From the NCBI GenBank assembly GCA_033064195.1, contig JARBJD010000352.1, positions 1 to 64,000 of the forward strand: DNA of 64,000 bases, in the 5' to 3' direction. The stretch comes from Blattamonas nauphoetae (Eukaryota > Preaxostyla > Oxymonadida). This document shows positions 1-11,475 of this stretch, piece by piece (position 1 is the stretch's first letter; each line of letters opens with the position of its first letter). The notes beneath the pieces were generated by a model. The model saw only the letters and a list, made by a program, of their open reading frames with translations. It ran no database searches and was not told the origin of the DNA. The position numbers and the translations under genes are program-made.

Positions 1-3000
1 TGCTGTGTGCACCGAAGTAACCTATCACCAAAAGCATTAATCTGTCGTGTGTTCATTTACACAAAAATAAAAGTTTGTGTTTCATTCTATAATATAATCA
101 GTTGCTTCAGTCCATGAATGAATGGAGGACATCGATTCATTTTCGGGCACGATTGCCTTCAGATGAATCGAATTTAGACTGAGTTTCTGTTGTTGTATTT
201 TTCGCTATCCCAAATCCATTGGTGTCCTGTTCGCTCAATGATTCTTCTTGTCTGGAACGCATCATTCTGATGCTTGAACCGTTTTACGGTGAAGTTCATC
301 AGTGGTAGTCACAGTTTTCTCTCCATTCAGGTACTCTACATAATCGCTCACTTTGTGTCGGTTTTCAGAGACACTTTGATCTTGCATTTCTCATCGAGAG
401 AGTAGCACTTGGGTGCAAGACAGATCATCACCGTTCACCTTCCTTCAATAATAGCTAAATCCCAACAGCTTCTTCTCATCATCAACTCCTTTTTCAGGAT
501 TGGGAAACCATTCATATTTGCATCATAGAATTCTTTGTCAGCAATCACGTGTCTAAACTGTTGATGAATTCCAGCATCTGGATCACCTGCAATTGCCCAA
601 TATGCAGAGTCAGTATCTCCCTACAGAAGTGGAATCTTGTTCATCTAGACACTTGTACATGAAATTGTAGATGAAATTCAGATACCAGAACTTCGCATTG
701 TCGAGTGTGAATACTGCTTCTTGCAGACATGTCTTGCACGATAAGCTCTTGTCTTCGATCACGATGTAGTTGTCCTCATTGATCTCTCTTGTCGCTACAA
801 ACTCTTTCATCATTTGCTTCAGGTATGTTCTCTCATTGCAGATTGTGATTGAGTTGTATTTCTCAGTGTTCATTCCATCATATCCGTAACTCCCATTCAA
901 GTTGGTTTTACAGAACTGTTCCTTTCCCTTGTTCCCAACCTTCATTGCTTCTATTCTGTCATTCATGAATGAGGTTACAAATGGTTCAAATCCAGCATGT
1001 CTCGAAAAGACCATCACAGTCTTAATATCGTCTACGATGAAGTGGCAATAGTCGATGAGGAACCACAGATAGTATGTCGAAAAGAACATATACTGATCGT
1101 GTGTGCTCAAGAGTTGGGTCAGCTTTCTTTGTTTGTCATCAGTCTTCAATCCATGTTTCTTCATCAATGAATATGTCTTCTCTCCAATGTTCTCTTCTGT
1201 CGTATTGACCACAATGTTTCTAAAGATTGGTGGGAAGTTAATGAAATCGTTGATGTACTTCTCGTCTATGTGTCCCTTCAGTTCTGCTACGAATAGTGTC
1301 TTCTGATTTTTGTCTTCGACAATCTTACGGCATTCTTTGTCTCCTGTTGCGGTGAACAAACATCTTCCTGGCATGTACATTCTGTGATTCGTGTATGGAT
1401 TGTTCTTGTTCTTGATTGATGAGAAAGCACTTGGATAAAGTGAATTGAAATCAACACCACAAACGTGAGTCATTTTATGTTCTGTATCTTTGGAGACAAC
1501 TTTTCCATCTTCATATGTGAAGTGATTGATTGGTGTCACGTCTTTAATGTTCTGTCGATGTTGAACATTCGATAATCCACCAGTCACTGCTGCTCTCAGT
1601 TTGTGATAGGTTTGCTCATGTGTCAGAGTCATAGGTAATGATTTCCAGATGCAATACTTCTTAAGTTGAATTCTCAATCGAGTGAGATGTTCATCTTTGT
1701 CTGACTTGTATGTGTTGCAGTAATCACAGCAGATCTTCACGTTCTCTTTAGAATGTCCTTTGGAATTGTCGATTCGATCCAACGTTGGTCGTACTGCTTG
1801 TGTGAAGTGACACTTGCATACATAGCACACTCTCTTGCACTGTTGAACAAACCAGTCGTAATCCGCTTCAGTGACATTTTTGTCAGTACTGCGATGAGCT
1901 TTCTGGTCTTGATAGATGTACGATGCAACTTTGTACTTCCAGTATTGCTTGGTGATTTTTATTTCTCCAGATTGATCCACTCCATTGAAATCATCGTCGA
2001 TATCAAAGTCTTTGTAGGCACACGCATATTTGATTGCAGAAGCGTTGGCTGACAATGAGAGATTGTGCAACATATCCACTTTGTATTGGAAGTTCAGATC
2101 AATCAGATTGTCCAGAGGTGCAATCATACATTCGACATCTCTGATGTTGTAGAATTTCAGATATTCCCAACGGTTCTTGAATCATTGTTTGTTCCAATCA
2201 TCAAGGTACAATTTGTAATCACTGTCGGACATTTCACTGTTGTTGAGATTGGAATAGAATTCATATTTGGAGAATGGTTCTTGTTTGCTCAACACTACAT
2301 CGTAGTCTGATGAATCAAATGATTCGTATGCAAAGAATGATTTCTGAAGTGTCGTATTACCTCCGAAAGCTTTGACTGCACTATCCAAAGTCATTGGTCC
2401 GGTATACGACATCATGTCAATAAAGCGAAGAACCTGTTGTGTCTTCTCATGTCGGATCAGTACTTGTTTGTACTTCGTTGTGGATCCAAGGAAACTCACC
2501 ACTTTCCAATCCTTGTCAACGAGATCACGAAAGATGAGATTGATGTCGAATCTGGAACTGTTGAATCCAATCACACTGACTTCATTTTGTGAGGGTATTT
2601 CCAGGTCTTCGTAGTAGTTGTCATCTCGTACTGTCTCAGCATATCTGAAGAGTTCTCTGATCCATTGCTTCACAAAGTCCTTTCCATCCTCGAAGATCAA
2701 AGTAGATTGACTTCAATTCTGATTTTGATTTGATTGCTGATGCAACGGAGAGAGGCTTCAAGTGTGAGATCAGTTGTGTGTTGTCATCAGAGAATAACAA
2801 GTCAAGAATGAGATCTTCCATGGTTTCGAAATCGTATGTGATGTAGTATTGTGTTGGTTTGAATTCGTCTTGTCTTTTGTGTGCCATCAGAAATTCAAAT
2901 GTTCGATTGTTGAGAATATGTGGAACGTATGGTCTTGGTGTCTTGTCAAGTGAGATCTTCTTCACATGTTTTCCATCAAGTTCTTTGCACTCTCTGAGAT

Positions 3001-4519
3001 GCTTCTCAAAATCTCTGCTGTAGTTTTTATTCTTCACTTGGAATCCTCTAGACTGACAATATGGACAGAGTTTGTATCCAGTGATTTTCTCAGGATCCAC
3101 AATAAACATCACATGGACGAGAGTTGCCGTCAGTGGAATCATCAGAATGGGAAGAACTCTTGCATCATCATTGTCGTTGATGTACGATTGACTGAGGAAG
3201 TAACGACCCCTTTGGGGGTCACTAGTTGAACTAGAGTTCGGGTACTTCTTCTTGTCTTCGTCGTATTCATAAATGTGAACTGTGATGTTGAATTGAATCA
3301 TCGCTTTCTCAATGTCACATGCAATATCAAATCCAGGATAATTCTGAAGATGTGGGGTCAATTGTCGAGATTGGAGATGAGTGAGATTCATCCATTGTGC
3401 GAACAATCTGTAGGCTTCACTGTTCCTCATATTGATAGATATTTTCTTGCCTTGAACTTCAGGAAGTGTGAGGAATGATAGCGCTTGAAAGAAGCAGATA
3501 TTGTACTCAGAATCGATGTATCGAACATTCCTCGTTTTGATGTGTTCAGTGAGAATTGCATTGGCTTTTCCTGCAACTGGGAATCGATTGACTGCAACCA
3601 GTATGGAGTGGAATGCAATGTACATTGTCTTCGTATCCATCAGTGTTCTCTCTTGAGATTCTTTGACTAGATTGATTGCATATTTTGAATACTCATTGAC
3701 GTCGCCTGAACTTCTGATCACTGTTGGGAAGCTCTTCGATGTATTCTCCAATTCTGGTCTGAAGTCATTGTAAGTTGTCTCATCTTTGTCTTTTCTCTCG
3801 ATGATCTTTCCAAAGTCAATACTAATCTTGAATGGATGATCTTTCTCTTTGTCGAACACTGCTTTAGTGAAGGTTGTGATTTCCTCGACATTCTTCAGAT
3901 GATTGTGGAAGTACAACTGATATGGTTTTCCATTGTCTTCAACCTTCTCGACCTCATTCTTTTTGAACTTCCTTCGTGCATCCATGAGACAAGAATTGAA
4001 TGCTGCTTTGTCTCGTGGTTCAGCTAATAATATGCATTCTTCAAATCCCTCAAATGTCTGCACTTCTCTCTTTTCCATTTGTTCATTTTTCTTCTGAATG
4101 ATGAACAGATTCTTCATCCAATGATCCATCAGCTTCTCTTCAATTGATTTCAGTTTCCACGTCATTTTGAACACTTGCTTTTTCAGTTCATCTTTGTTCA
4201 CTCTTGGATTTTCTTTCATGATTTGCATTCTTGCTTTGCTGTCTTCTTCATTCATCATTGCATTGTTGTTGTGCTCTTCCAGTTTGTGAATAAAATCATC
4301 AATCTGATAGTTGGTAATATTCCTTATCTCTCCTTCAAAATGGAGATCTGGATTCTTGAGCATTGACAGGAGATATGCACGATGATGTTGGTAGTTTCTA
4401 ATGTTTGGATTATATGTTCGATCATAGCCATGTTCATCCTTGAATTCAAAGGTGGTGTTTGGAAATAGTGCTCTTATTTTCGTGATGCTGTCTGTGACAA
4501 ATTTCAGTGTCGCCGCCAT
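1..4519 (-). mobile_element. Polinton/Maverick fossil: protein-primed DNA polymerase B region
   Basis: Minus-strand remains of the large protein-primed family B DNA polymerase of a Polinton/Maverick element, cut by the left edge of the window. Parts in order from about 4519 downwards: a long N-terminal region with a segment like the cysteine-protease-type domain these polymerases carry, a Cys/His zinc-like patch, a 3'-5' exonuclease start near 2850, an HNH-like Cys/His patch near 1720-1830, and the palm region reaching the GDTDS-type catalytic motif near 600. The gene looks broken, with roughly half a dozen breaks, but the frames are still long, so the copy is probably not ancient. No capsid, integrase or ATPase gene is seen; they would lie outside the window. 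Family assignment comes from domain order and motifs; the strain of element is not known. Confidence 0.85.
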
Positions 4520-4562
4520 TTACTACAAATTAAAAAATCCGAAAATAAAAAAAGTTGAGCGT

Positions 4563-4952
4563 TTATTTCTGTTTTCTCTGATGGGGCTTTATCGTTGCCT
4601 TTAGCCAGGAATCAAGTCTAATTCTGAACACTTCACTTCCGCCAATCTCTCGATATGTGAATGGAACCAGAACTGTGGTGTACTCACCTACGAGCTCACA
4701 ATTGTATTTCTTCAATTCATTTTCGACGAATGATTGAGTGTAGTGTCGACGTTTTGCGATGTGTGGTCGGTTTCCTTGATTCCACAACTTCGGTTTTATT
4801 CTCCATTCAACTCCCTCATGAATATACGTCACCGGCACATTATTTCTGACATACTCAGAGACTAGCGAACAGTTCTCTTCTTTCATTGATTCAATTAATG
4901 CTTGTTCTGAACATACTCGACGTCTTTCGTTGTACATTTCAGTTGGATTCAT
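4563..4952 (-). CDS. Small two-repeat protein beside the Polinton polymerase
   Basis: An open frame of 129 residues starting at an ATG, 43 bp upstream of the polymerase start and on the same strand. It holds two related halves: residues about 29-67 and about 84-122 each read C-x-L-V-x-E-Y, then P-x-T-Y or P-F-T-Y, then a W or F-R-I-x-x-x-x-W core and a K/R-P-H end. Short repeats of this style occur in accessory proteins of large DNA viruses and virus-like elements, where they are usually taken as nucleic-acid-binding modules; that role is inference here. Both this gene and the polymerase are preceded by A/T-rich TACAAAT-type leaders just upstream of the ATG. It is probably an accessory gene of the Polinton and looks whole. 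No precise family is recognised. Confidence 0.6.
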   Translation of the reverse strand: MNPTEMYNERRRVCSEQALIESMKEENCSLVSEYVRNNVPVTYIHEGVEWRIKPKLWNQGNRPHIAKRRHYTQSFVENELKKYNCELVGEYTTVLVPFTYREIGGSEVFRIRLDSWLKATIKPHQRKQK

Positions 4953-5049
4953 TTAATACAAATAAAAAAATTCAAAAGTAAATTTCCATTCGTTGTTTTA
5001 TCGTTGGTGATCTTCCGAGACTTTAATTCTGTCATCGATGGGTTCGATC

Positions 5050-6720
5050 AGTATTGTTTGATCAGCGAAAGTACTTCAATGGGACACGATCATCCCTTCT
5101 CATTCCTGACGTCTCTTTACTGTTTCGTTTAGGTGTGTTATGCTTTCTACTTTCACATTTGTTCTCTCTTCTTTTTGTCTCTTCATTCTTGTTCTCGATC
5201 CTTCACTTTTTCTTCTCCTCGTTCAGGTACATCACATTGTTTTATGAACGGTGGTTTCATTCGACTTGTTTTGAACAGGTTTGCTCCATTTTGAATTCAT
5301 TCTTTCCTAAAACTTACTTATGTACCAACGCCGATCAAACCGAAAGTGGACCTAAAGATCAGGTACACAGATGCGTTTTATCGCTTAAAAGTATGTCTCT
5401 CGTGATTTACCAAACAGGTATTCTCTTCTTTTTATTCATCTTTTCATAAAACATCTTCATGTACTCGATCTGTGTGATCATCAAACTCAGGTACACTATT
5501 GCGTCTTATGACCAGAAAGTGCTGTTCACTGAATATTTGAAACAGGTTTGCTCTCTTTTGTATTATCTCTTTATAAGACACAATGACGTACCAGAATTTT
5601 CACTTCACTTTGACATTCTCTTTCTGGTACAACACTTCACTTTATCCACTCATTTTCACTTCATTGTCAGTTTTTTCATTGTCTCTCACTTTTTTACAAA
5701 ATTAAAATTTGAAATGACGTGAACAAAATTTTGATCCTCATCTTTCTTCGAGAAACTTCGTGATTCATCGATAAAATTGTATGCGTTGGTACACCACTTT
5801 GTTTTACTTTGATTTGACTTTCATTTCACCTTTTACACTTCACTACTCTTCGATTTGTGCTCTTCATTTTTCTAAAACACACTCGTGTACCAACAAAACG
5901 CGATCTGAAGTGATCATCCAGATCAGGTACACCACTTCACCTTATCGTTTCATTTCACAACTATTTGATTTCAATTCTCTTTTTTATCAAAACAAGGTAG
6001 AACACAGAACTAAAAATGTTTGATCGTCAAGATAAAAACGAACTGTAAGATCTGGTACATGAATGTGTTTTATCACTTCAAACCATGTTTCACTTCACAA
6101 TTTTGATCTCTTTATTGACATTTTGCTCTAATCTTTCATAAAACACACTGGTGTACCAACGAGACTCAATCTGAAATGATCGGTGAGATCTGGTACATGA
6201 ATGTGTTTTATCTTTTAGTTTCACTTCACTCACTCTTAATTCCTCTTGTTTTCTGAAATTTCGTTGAACGCGTTCATATGGTGAAGTGATGTACCAACGA
6301 AGTGAGAAAAACAATGATTGGAGAGATCTGGTACGTCACTTCACCTTATCGTTGCTAACATTGTTTCACTTCACAATTTTACTCTAATTAGAAACATTTT
6401 TTGATGAACGCGTTCATAAAGTGAAGTGGTGTACCAATGAAATGCGAACAACAAAGATCGTTCAGATCTGGTACGAGATTGTGTTTTATCTTTTAGTTTT
6501 CACTTCAATCACTCTTTTTTCTCTTTGTTTGTGAAATTTTGACGAACCCGTTCATAAGGTGAAGTGGTGTACCAACGGAACGCAAAGGATCAAGATCGTG
6601 CAGATCTGGTACGAGATTTTGTTTTATCGTCTCATTCTCACTTCACTCACTTGTTTTTCCTCTTTTTTGTGAAATTTGTCTGAACACGTTCGTAAATCTC
6701 AATACTTACCCACAATTTTC
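5050..6720. repeat. Tandem array, period about 138 bp, with GTACC/GGTAC dyads
   Basis: A degenerate tandem array next to the Polinton genes. A conserved (A/T)GGTAC core lies at about 5225, 5361, 5490, 5625, 5787, 5925, 6053, 6191, 6329, 6469 and 6607, so most steps are 128-140 bp and the last five copies are spaced almost exactly 138 bp apart. In the better copies a partner motif GTGTACCAACG lies about 35-45 bp upstream of AGATCTGGTAC, which makes an imperfect dyad. The dyad is followed by a TTTTATC and CACTTCA tract. No coding frame is conserved across units. It could be the subterminal region of the Polinton, an iteron-like replication or binding array, or plain satellite DNA. Confidence 0.8.
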
Positions 6721-8099
6721 ACTATTTCCATTTCACCATTCACTATCATACTTGCCCACTTCATTGTTGCTTCATTCACATTCTTTTGTTCCAATTAAGA
6801 GAAAAAGTTGATAAAAATGAGTTGTTGTGATGTGCTCGTGAGGTGTAGACGGTCGAAAGAATGCTCGTGAGATGACGAAAATGAAGAGGAATGACGAAGA
6901 GATTGAATGTGAAATGGTGAAAGAAAGATGAGAGAAGAAAGGGGTTGAAGGTGTTTTTGAAGTGACAAACACGGTGAAAACGTGAGATGTTGAAACACGA
7001 AAATGTGACACTATGGAACAACTATCCGACAAAAGTGTCTCGAAATTTGAGCACAGCTTTGTCGGACAGTGAGAATGAAGGATTTGTGGGAGAAAAAGGG
7101 ACAAAAATTCATATAGTGAAAATGTTGGCGAAAATGTTGTGTCAAGTGTGTGATGTGAAAACCGACCCTCCAGAGAGAACTAATGTCACCAGTAAACTCG
7201 AAATCTCAAAAAGCGTCAGCTTGAATGTAATTGTGAAGTGGTTGACGTGAAAATCGTTAAAAATGAAAATTGACAAAAAGTGTCCGAAGGATCGTGACGT
7301 GAAAAGGTTCATACCTAAAGTCGCCAAAAGGCGTTCTTAACCGATCTAATGCTAAAAGGCGTCATAAGAGGACGATTCCTGAGCGAAAGATGATGGAAGA
7401 CAGGGTCCATACCATATCTCGAAAATTTCGACTCGTAAAAATCCTCAATGGGTCGGATCAAACTTTTTTCCAAAAGTGTTTTTTATCGCGAATCTCACCT
7501 TCTGAAATCGATTTTGTAATTTTAGAAGATGTTCGAGGTGAATTTGAGACATAAAGTAGTGGTTAGTAGCGAAATCTGAAAATCGACTTTTTGTCACTTT
7601 TTGACCACAGTTCGGTACGTAGCTCCACAAATTCTCAACCGATTTTCATCAGGATTGTTTTGATCGACGACTCACATCGTCTCCGACATTTTAGAATTTT
7701 TTTCGATTTTTTTCGAAGTGGTTCTCAAGTTGGATTCACTGTGTTCGAGTTCAAAAGTGAAAAAACATCGAAAAAAGTGACAACATTTTTGGATTATGAC
7801 AAAAAGTTGCTTCAAAATTGACGCTTAAAATGAGGTCGAAATATTGGACATATTTTTGGAATTTAGGTCAAATATTGGCATCATTGAAATGGTCTAAATT
7901 CCTTTTAATACAAGATTTAGAAATGGTCAATCGGACTTGACTTTTCGTTTCTGATTTCAACGACTATTTCAATCTGGTTCCCAAATCGTCTACTATACTA
8001 CTCTGGATCCTCTCCATCAGCCCTTCCTTGTTGATGGCCATCGCATCTTCGAGTGGTCGCGCATCTCCTCCTGCGGATGAGCACAACCCACACGAATTG
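6721..8099. other. Stretch without a recognisable gene
   Basis: From 6720 to about 7260 the plus strand is rich in G and A with many GTGAAA-type words, which opens accidental frames on the minus strand. From 7320 to 7930 the sequence is A/T-rich with imperfect words such as TTTTTCGAA. I found no gene, RNA or inverted-repeat pair here. Confidence 0.5.
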
Positions 8100-8464
8100 C
8101 ATGCTGATTGGTTTCATCGGAGCCATCCACGCCACGTTGAGCCTGTCAAACCTGCGTTCGTTCCACTTCTGTCCAAAATGAGACGGCCACACCACGGCCG
8201 AGATTTTGGGACGAATGTGAGCAGAACAAACTGAGGACTTTGATAGACTGATTATTCCTTTTGTTTTGATTCTTTTGTGGTCGTTTGTGTGTCTCTAAGC
8301 CTCATCAAAATCACACATTCCGCGTCACAACACTGTTTCGTCTCAAAATCACGATATGAAGAGATATTGTGAATGTATCGAACAGATTGTTTGACATACG
8401 AGCGAAATGTTCGTCTCTTAAACGGATGGATAATCTTTTGTCTCAATAATTCCGCCTTTTTCTC
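8100..8464 (+). repeat. Upstream module P2, first copy
   Basis: This stretch recurs almost unchanged at about 28650-28990, in both cases directly before an array gene (8503 and 29029). Shared landmarks are ACGTTGAGCCTG, GATTATTCCTTTTG, CATACGAGCGAAATGTTCG and CTCTTCCCCACA. It likely holds the promoter of those two genes, which lack the CATCTCA box used by seven of the others. It has no coding frame of its own. Confidence 0.65.
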
Positions 8465-8478
8465 TTCCCCACATCGAG
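8465..8478 (+). promoter_or_regulatory. Start-site-like motif of array gene 1
   Basis: TTCCCCACATCGAG begins 38 nt before the ATG at 8503. It is the class II form of the TGACCCATAACGAG motif found at the same distance in the other array genes. Confidence 0.55.
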
Positions 8479-8502
8479 TGTTTCACCTCTGAATCTGAAG
8501 GA

Positions 8503-9567
8503 ATGACTGATTTTGACGCAAAATCATGCTCCGCCATTGATTCTCCTTGCCCTGGTATCTCTTCACACTGCTTATCACATTCTGCAGACTGTTCCCCTTT
8601 TCTGAACTGGAACGACGGCATCTTTCGTTCTGAACGGGAAAAGGTCGTTATCTTTCGATCTCTCGTTGCCACTTTGAAGTTACAGCATGCATGTGATGAC
8701 TCTCTGGAAGGGAAAGCCGTGACACTTCTCAAATATGTTTCTCCGCTCAACATCAAATCAACAACTGCTTTTCTCCACAGCTTTGCTTCGAACACTGATG
8801 CTTCTTTGAGGAATTTCGTGCAGTGCGTTGGGGTGCTCATTTCCTCACCCAATCAGACCATCACCACGGAAGCAATGAGAATGGTTGAAATTCTGATTTC
8901 GAAAAGTCACGCTCACACCCGAGCTACACTTGTCAACGCTGATCTGATCCCTCAACTCATCAACACTCTCAATCCACCGTCTCTTTCATTCACCGAGGCA
9001 GTCGATATCCACAGTTCTCTCATGATAACCATCACCTCTTTTCTCTGGCTCGCATCTCCATACGGTCTTGCACAACTCGGAATTGAAGATCACGATAAAC
9101 AACAAACTGTCCACGAGGCTGTTTTGCAGCGAGTTCTCGCGCCTTCGAAGAAGTATATATGCCATTTGTGCGCGATCCAATTTTCGATCATCGATGGGAT
9201 GCATTCCAGAAAGTTAATGGCACTTCTCGCTCAACTGCTCGGAATATCTCCTTTTTATCAACCAACAATTGACTTTGTTCTTCATATGCCAGTCTTTCTC
9301 ACGATCCCAAGTTGTCTCGCATTCTTTGAACAGGAAGGTTCAATCTGGACTTTTCTGTACTTGATGGTCCATACCCAGCGAGAATGGTATACAAAACAAG
9401 GAACAGAGCAACAGATATGGAAGACAGTGCATCGAATGTTGAGAATGGAGGGCATGGAGGATGTGATTGAAGCGAAACTCCGAAACGACAGAAACATGTT
9501 TTGTGGAGGAGATATCATTACCCGCTCGATTGAATGGAACAATCTGCTGGGCATGAACCGTCACTGA
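8503..9567 (+). CDS. ARM/HEAT-like array protein, copy 1
   Basis: 354 residues, apparently intronless, stop TGA. This copy defines the family layout. A variable leader rich in Ser, Thr, Cys and Pro (1-27) is followed by the D-C-S-x-F-x-N-W box (29-36), F-R-S-L-V-A-T (51-57), a K-A-V-x-x-L helix (71-76), F-V-Q-x-x-x-V-L-I-S-S (105-115), A-D-L-I-P-Q-L-I-N-T-L-N-P (146-158), Y-I-C-H-L-C (218-223), M-P-V-F-L-T-I-P-S (262-270) and V-H-R-M-L-R-M-E-G (309-317). It ends in a W-N-N motif. The pattern of short leucine-rich helices suggests an alpha-solenoid of ARM/HEAT type; no signal peptide, membrane segment or catalytic motif is seen. The start is fixed by the motif 38 nt upstream. Module C follows. 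Function unknown; a binding or scaffold role is inference. The segment at 84-96 matches copies 6 and 9. Confidence 0.85.
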   Translation: MTDFDAKSCSAIDSPCPGISSHCLSHSADCSPFLNWNDGIFRSEREKVVIFRSLVATLKLQHACDDSLEGKAVTLLKYVSPLNIKSTTAFLHSFASNTDASLRNFVQCVGVLISSPNQTITTEAMRMVEILISKSHAHTRATLVNADLIPQLINTLNPPSLSFTEAVDIHSSLMITITSFLWLASPYGLAQLGIEDHDKQQTVHEAVLQRVLAPSKKYICHLCAIQFSIIDGMHSRKLMALLAQLLGISPFYQPTIDFVLHMPVFLTIPSCLAFFEQEGSIWTFLYLMVHTQREWYTKQGTEQQIWKTVHRMLRMEGMEDVIEAKLRNDRNMFCGGDIITRSIEWNNLLGMNRH

Positions 9568-10195
9568 GGTGGATGGAAAGAGCACAGAACCAGCACTTCT
9601 CTCTCCCGTGTCTACCGCCTTCTTCAACAAGCATCTCAAGACTGGACACATCCACTCGCGATTTGTGGTTGGATGGGATGTGTTGGATTGGACGATGGGA
9701 GGAGTGTTGTGGATGGCAGGTCGGCGTCTGGACGAACCCCGTCTGGACTCTCTTCGAGTGGAAGGGATTGAGGACACGATGGAGGAACGGCATGACCGGG
9801 AGAAACCGAAATCATGCGACAGCCATTGTTACAAATCGAAAGGGTTGAACACTTGCTGAGAGGGAGCATCAGTTAGTGACCATTCTGACGGAATTCGAGC
9901 CAACAGCACACTCGACATAGCCAACTGCCTTCCTCAGCCACCCACTTCACATTTGTTGAGAATCCGCCTTCCCACAGTTCGAAAAATAAAGTCAAACAAT
10001 GATTGATGTGATGGCTTCGTTCACAACCCTCATCCCGTTCATGGACGGCCCATCCACTCGCGATTTGTGGTCGGATGGGATGTGTTGGACAGTGCGGACA
10101 TCGATGTGGATGCGACAGGATGGCATCCATCTCCACTTGGAGCAGACCCACTTTTGGGATTGGCGTGCTCTCGTCGCCTTCGCTGCTGTCTCTCA
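9568..10195. repeat. Intergenic module C, first copy
   Basis: This type of 3' flank also follows the array genes ending at 19465 and 25484. Landmarks are CCACTCGCGATTTGTGGT, GCGGACATCGATGTGGATGC and TTTTGGGATTGGCGTGCTC. Here the landmark block occurs twice in part, near 9650-9700 and again at 10045-10180. Short frames exist in all phases but no single frame is kept between copies, so it is probably a decayed gene or untranslated sequence. Confidence 0.6.
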
Positions 10196-10731
10196 TCGAC
10201 CAATCTCTCCCCAGACATCTGAACGAACATTGGATGTGGAATCTGTTGTCGTGCTCCTTTCTGCTGCCAACAAAGTTCTCCCTGTATGAATGGAGATGCT
10301 GAGATGTCTCGTCTGAACAGTCAAATTAACACCAACTTGTGCTCGTCCAAGCTGATCTGATCTCTCCACTCTTCACATCTCTCAATCCACAGTCTCTCAC
10401 ATCTCCAGAAACTTGCGTTCTCCACATCTCTCTCCTTCACATCCTCAACAATTCCTTCTCACTCGCAACTCGGGATGGTCTTGCACAACTCGCTTCTGAA
10501 GATGACGATGAACTCCAAGCAGTCCACGAGACGATCTTGAGTCAAGTTGTCATTCCTTCAGAGAAGTGGATCTGCGATTTGTGCGTGAACCGATTGTCGA
10601 TGATCGTTGGGGTGCAATCCAGGCATTTTGAGGATGTCCATGCTGATCTCCTCGAAATGTGTGCATGTCATCACCCGACGATGGATGTTGTTCTTCATGT
10701 GCCAGTGAGTCTCCCGATCCAAGTTGTGTGA
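10196..10731 (+). pseudogene. Decayed ARM-like array copy (between copies 1 and 2)
   Basis: Pieces of the family can be read in broken frames. A V-V-V-L-L-S-A-A-N segment lies near 10240. A 130-codon frame at 10339-10731 begins V-Q-A-D-L-I-S-P-L-F and contains E-T-I-L-S-Q-V and L-C-V-N-R-L-S-M-I. The N-terminal third and the C-terminal part are missing; the C-terminal end runs into an unrelated Lys/Arg-rich frame. A sister relic with the same architecture lies at 26093-26640, so this decay predates the duplication that produced both blocks. Confidence 0.7.
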
Positions 10732-11437
10732 CGAGGAAGAGACGAAAGAAGGTGAAAGGAAGACGAGAAAGGGTGTTGGAGGAAATGGAAGTGAGCGGAT
10801 GGTGGCCAAGCAGGGCGCATCAGACAGGCATGGATGTTCGTGAGAGAAGGAAGAAGGGTGGAAAGAGAGGAAGGAAGCAGACGAGGCGAAGAGAGGAAAA
10901 GCACGACTCCCCTCCCACGCATCTCTCCGCCTGTGTCCACTGCGGCCGACAAAGCTCAGCGTCGCTTTTCGTCGCGCTCGCCGACGACACCGCAACCAAT
11001 GACACACTGTTCCCTGCTCCTCGCCAAATCCAGCCCAACCGCACTCGATGGGAGGACGAGATTGCGGATTGCTGACCTGAGGGGAAGCAGCTCAAGTGAG
11101 CACGTCGACGTGCAGATTGACAGACCGACAGAACGCCGGCACAGCAGACCTCGCTCCTTGCCACATCGTTTCCGCAGTCGCTACCATTCTGACGAGACAC
11201 ACCTCACATCGTTCTCATCGTTCACTCGATGGGTCGGTGCTGTCTGGAGATGGCAAGCTCAGCTGGCGATGCTGGAATCGCTGTGGAGTGAACAGCAGAA
11301 ACAGGAGCGGAAAGAGGGGCTAACGATGAGAGTGGAGACTTTCGAAAGGACGAACTGGTTGTGTCTGAGGCAGCTTTTCGTTCTTCCTTTTCGACTCTAT
11401 TTCTTCTCAATATCTTTCTTTTACTCACTTTTCGTTC
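10732..11437. repeat. Intergenic module F, first copy
   Basis: Downstream of the decayed copy and upstream of array gene 2. It is repeated at about 26637-27300, with matches such as GAGGAAGAGACGAAAGAAG, CACTGCGGCCGACAAAGCT and TTTCTTTTACTCACT. Frames rich in K, R and E on one strand and in S, L and P on the other reflect base composition. No gene is claimed. Confidence 0.5.
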
Positions 11438-11451
11438 TGTCCCATAATAAA
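11438..11451 (+). promoter_or_regulatory. Start-site-like motif of array gene 2
   Basis: TGTCCCATAATAAA begins 38 nt before the ATG at 11476. It is the class III form, shared exactly with the gene at 27339. Confidence 0.6.
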
Positions 11452-11475
11452 TGACTCAACTCTGACTCAGATTGA

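Noticed and set aside
6772-7104. Ser/Phe/His-rich open frames on the minus strand
   Set aside because: They mirror GTGAAA-rich composition on the plus strand, overlap in two phases and lack any motif.
8418-8852. Minus-strand frame opposite array gene 1, with similar frames opposite the other copies
   Set aside because: These are shadows that recur because the plus-strand genes are homologous.
10558-11200. Long Ser/Pro/Leu-rich minus frames and Lys/Arg-rich plus frames in module F
   Set aside because: Explained by purine/pyrimidine strand bias; not kept in the same phase in the second copy.
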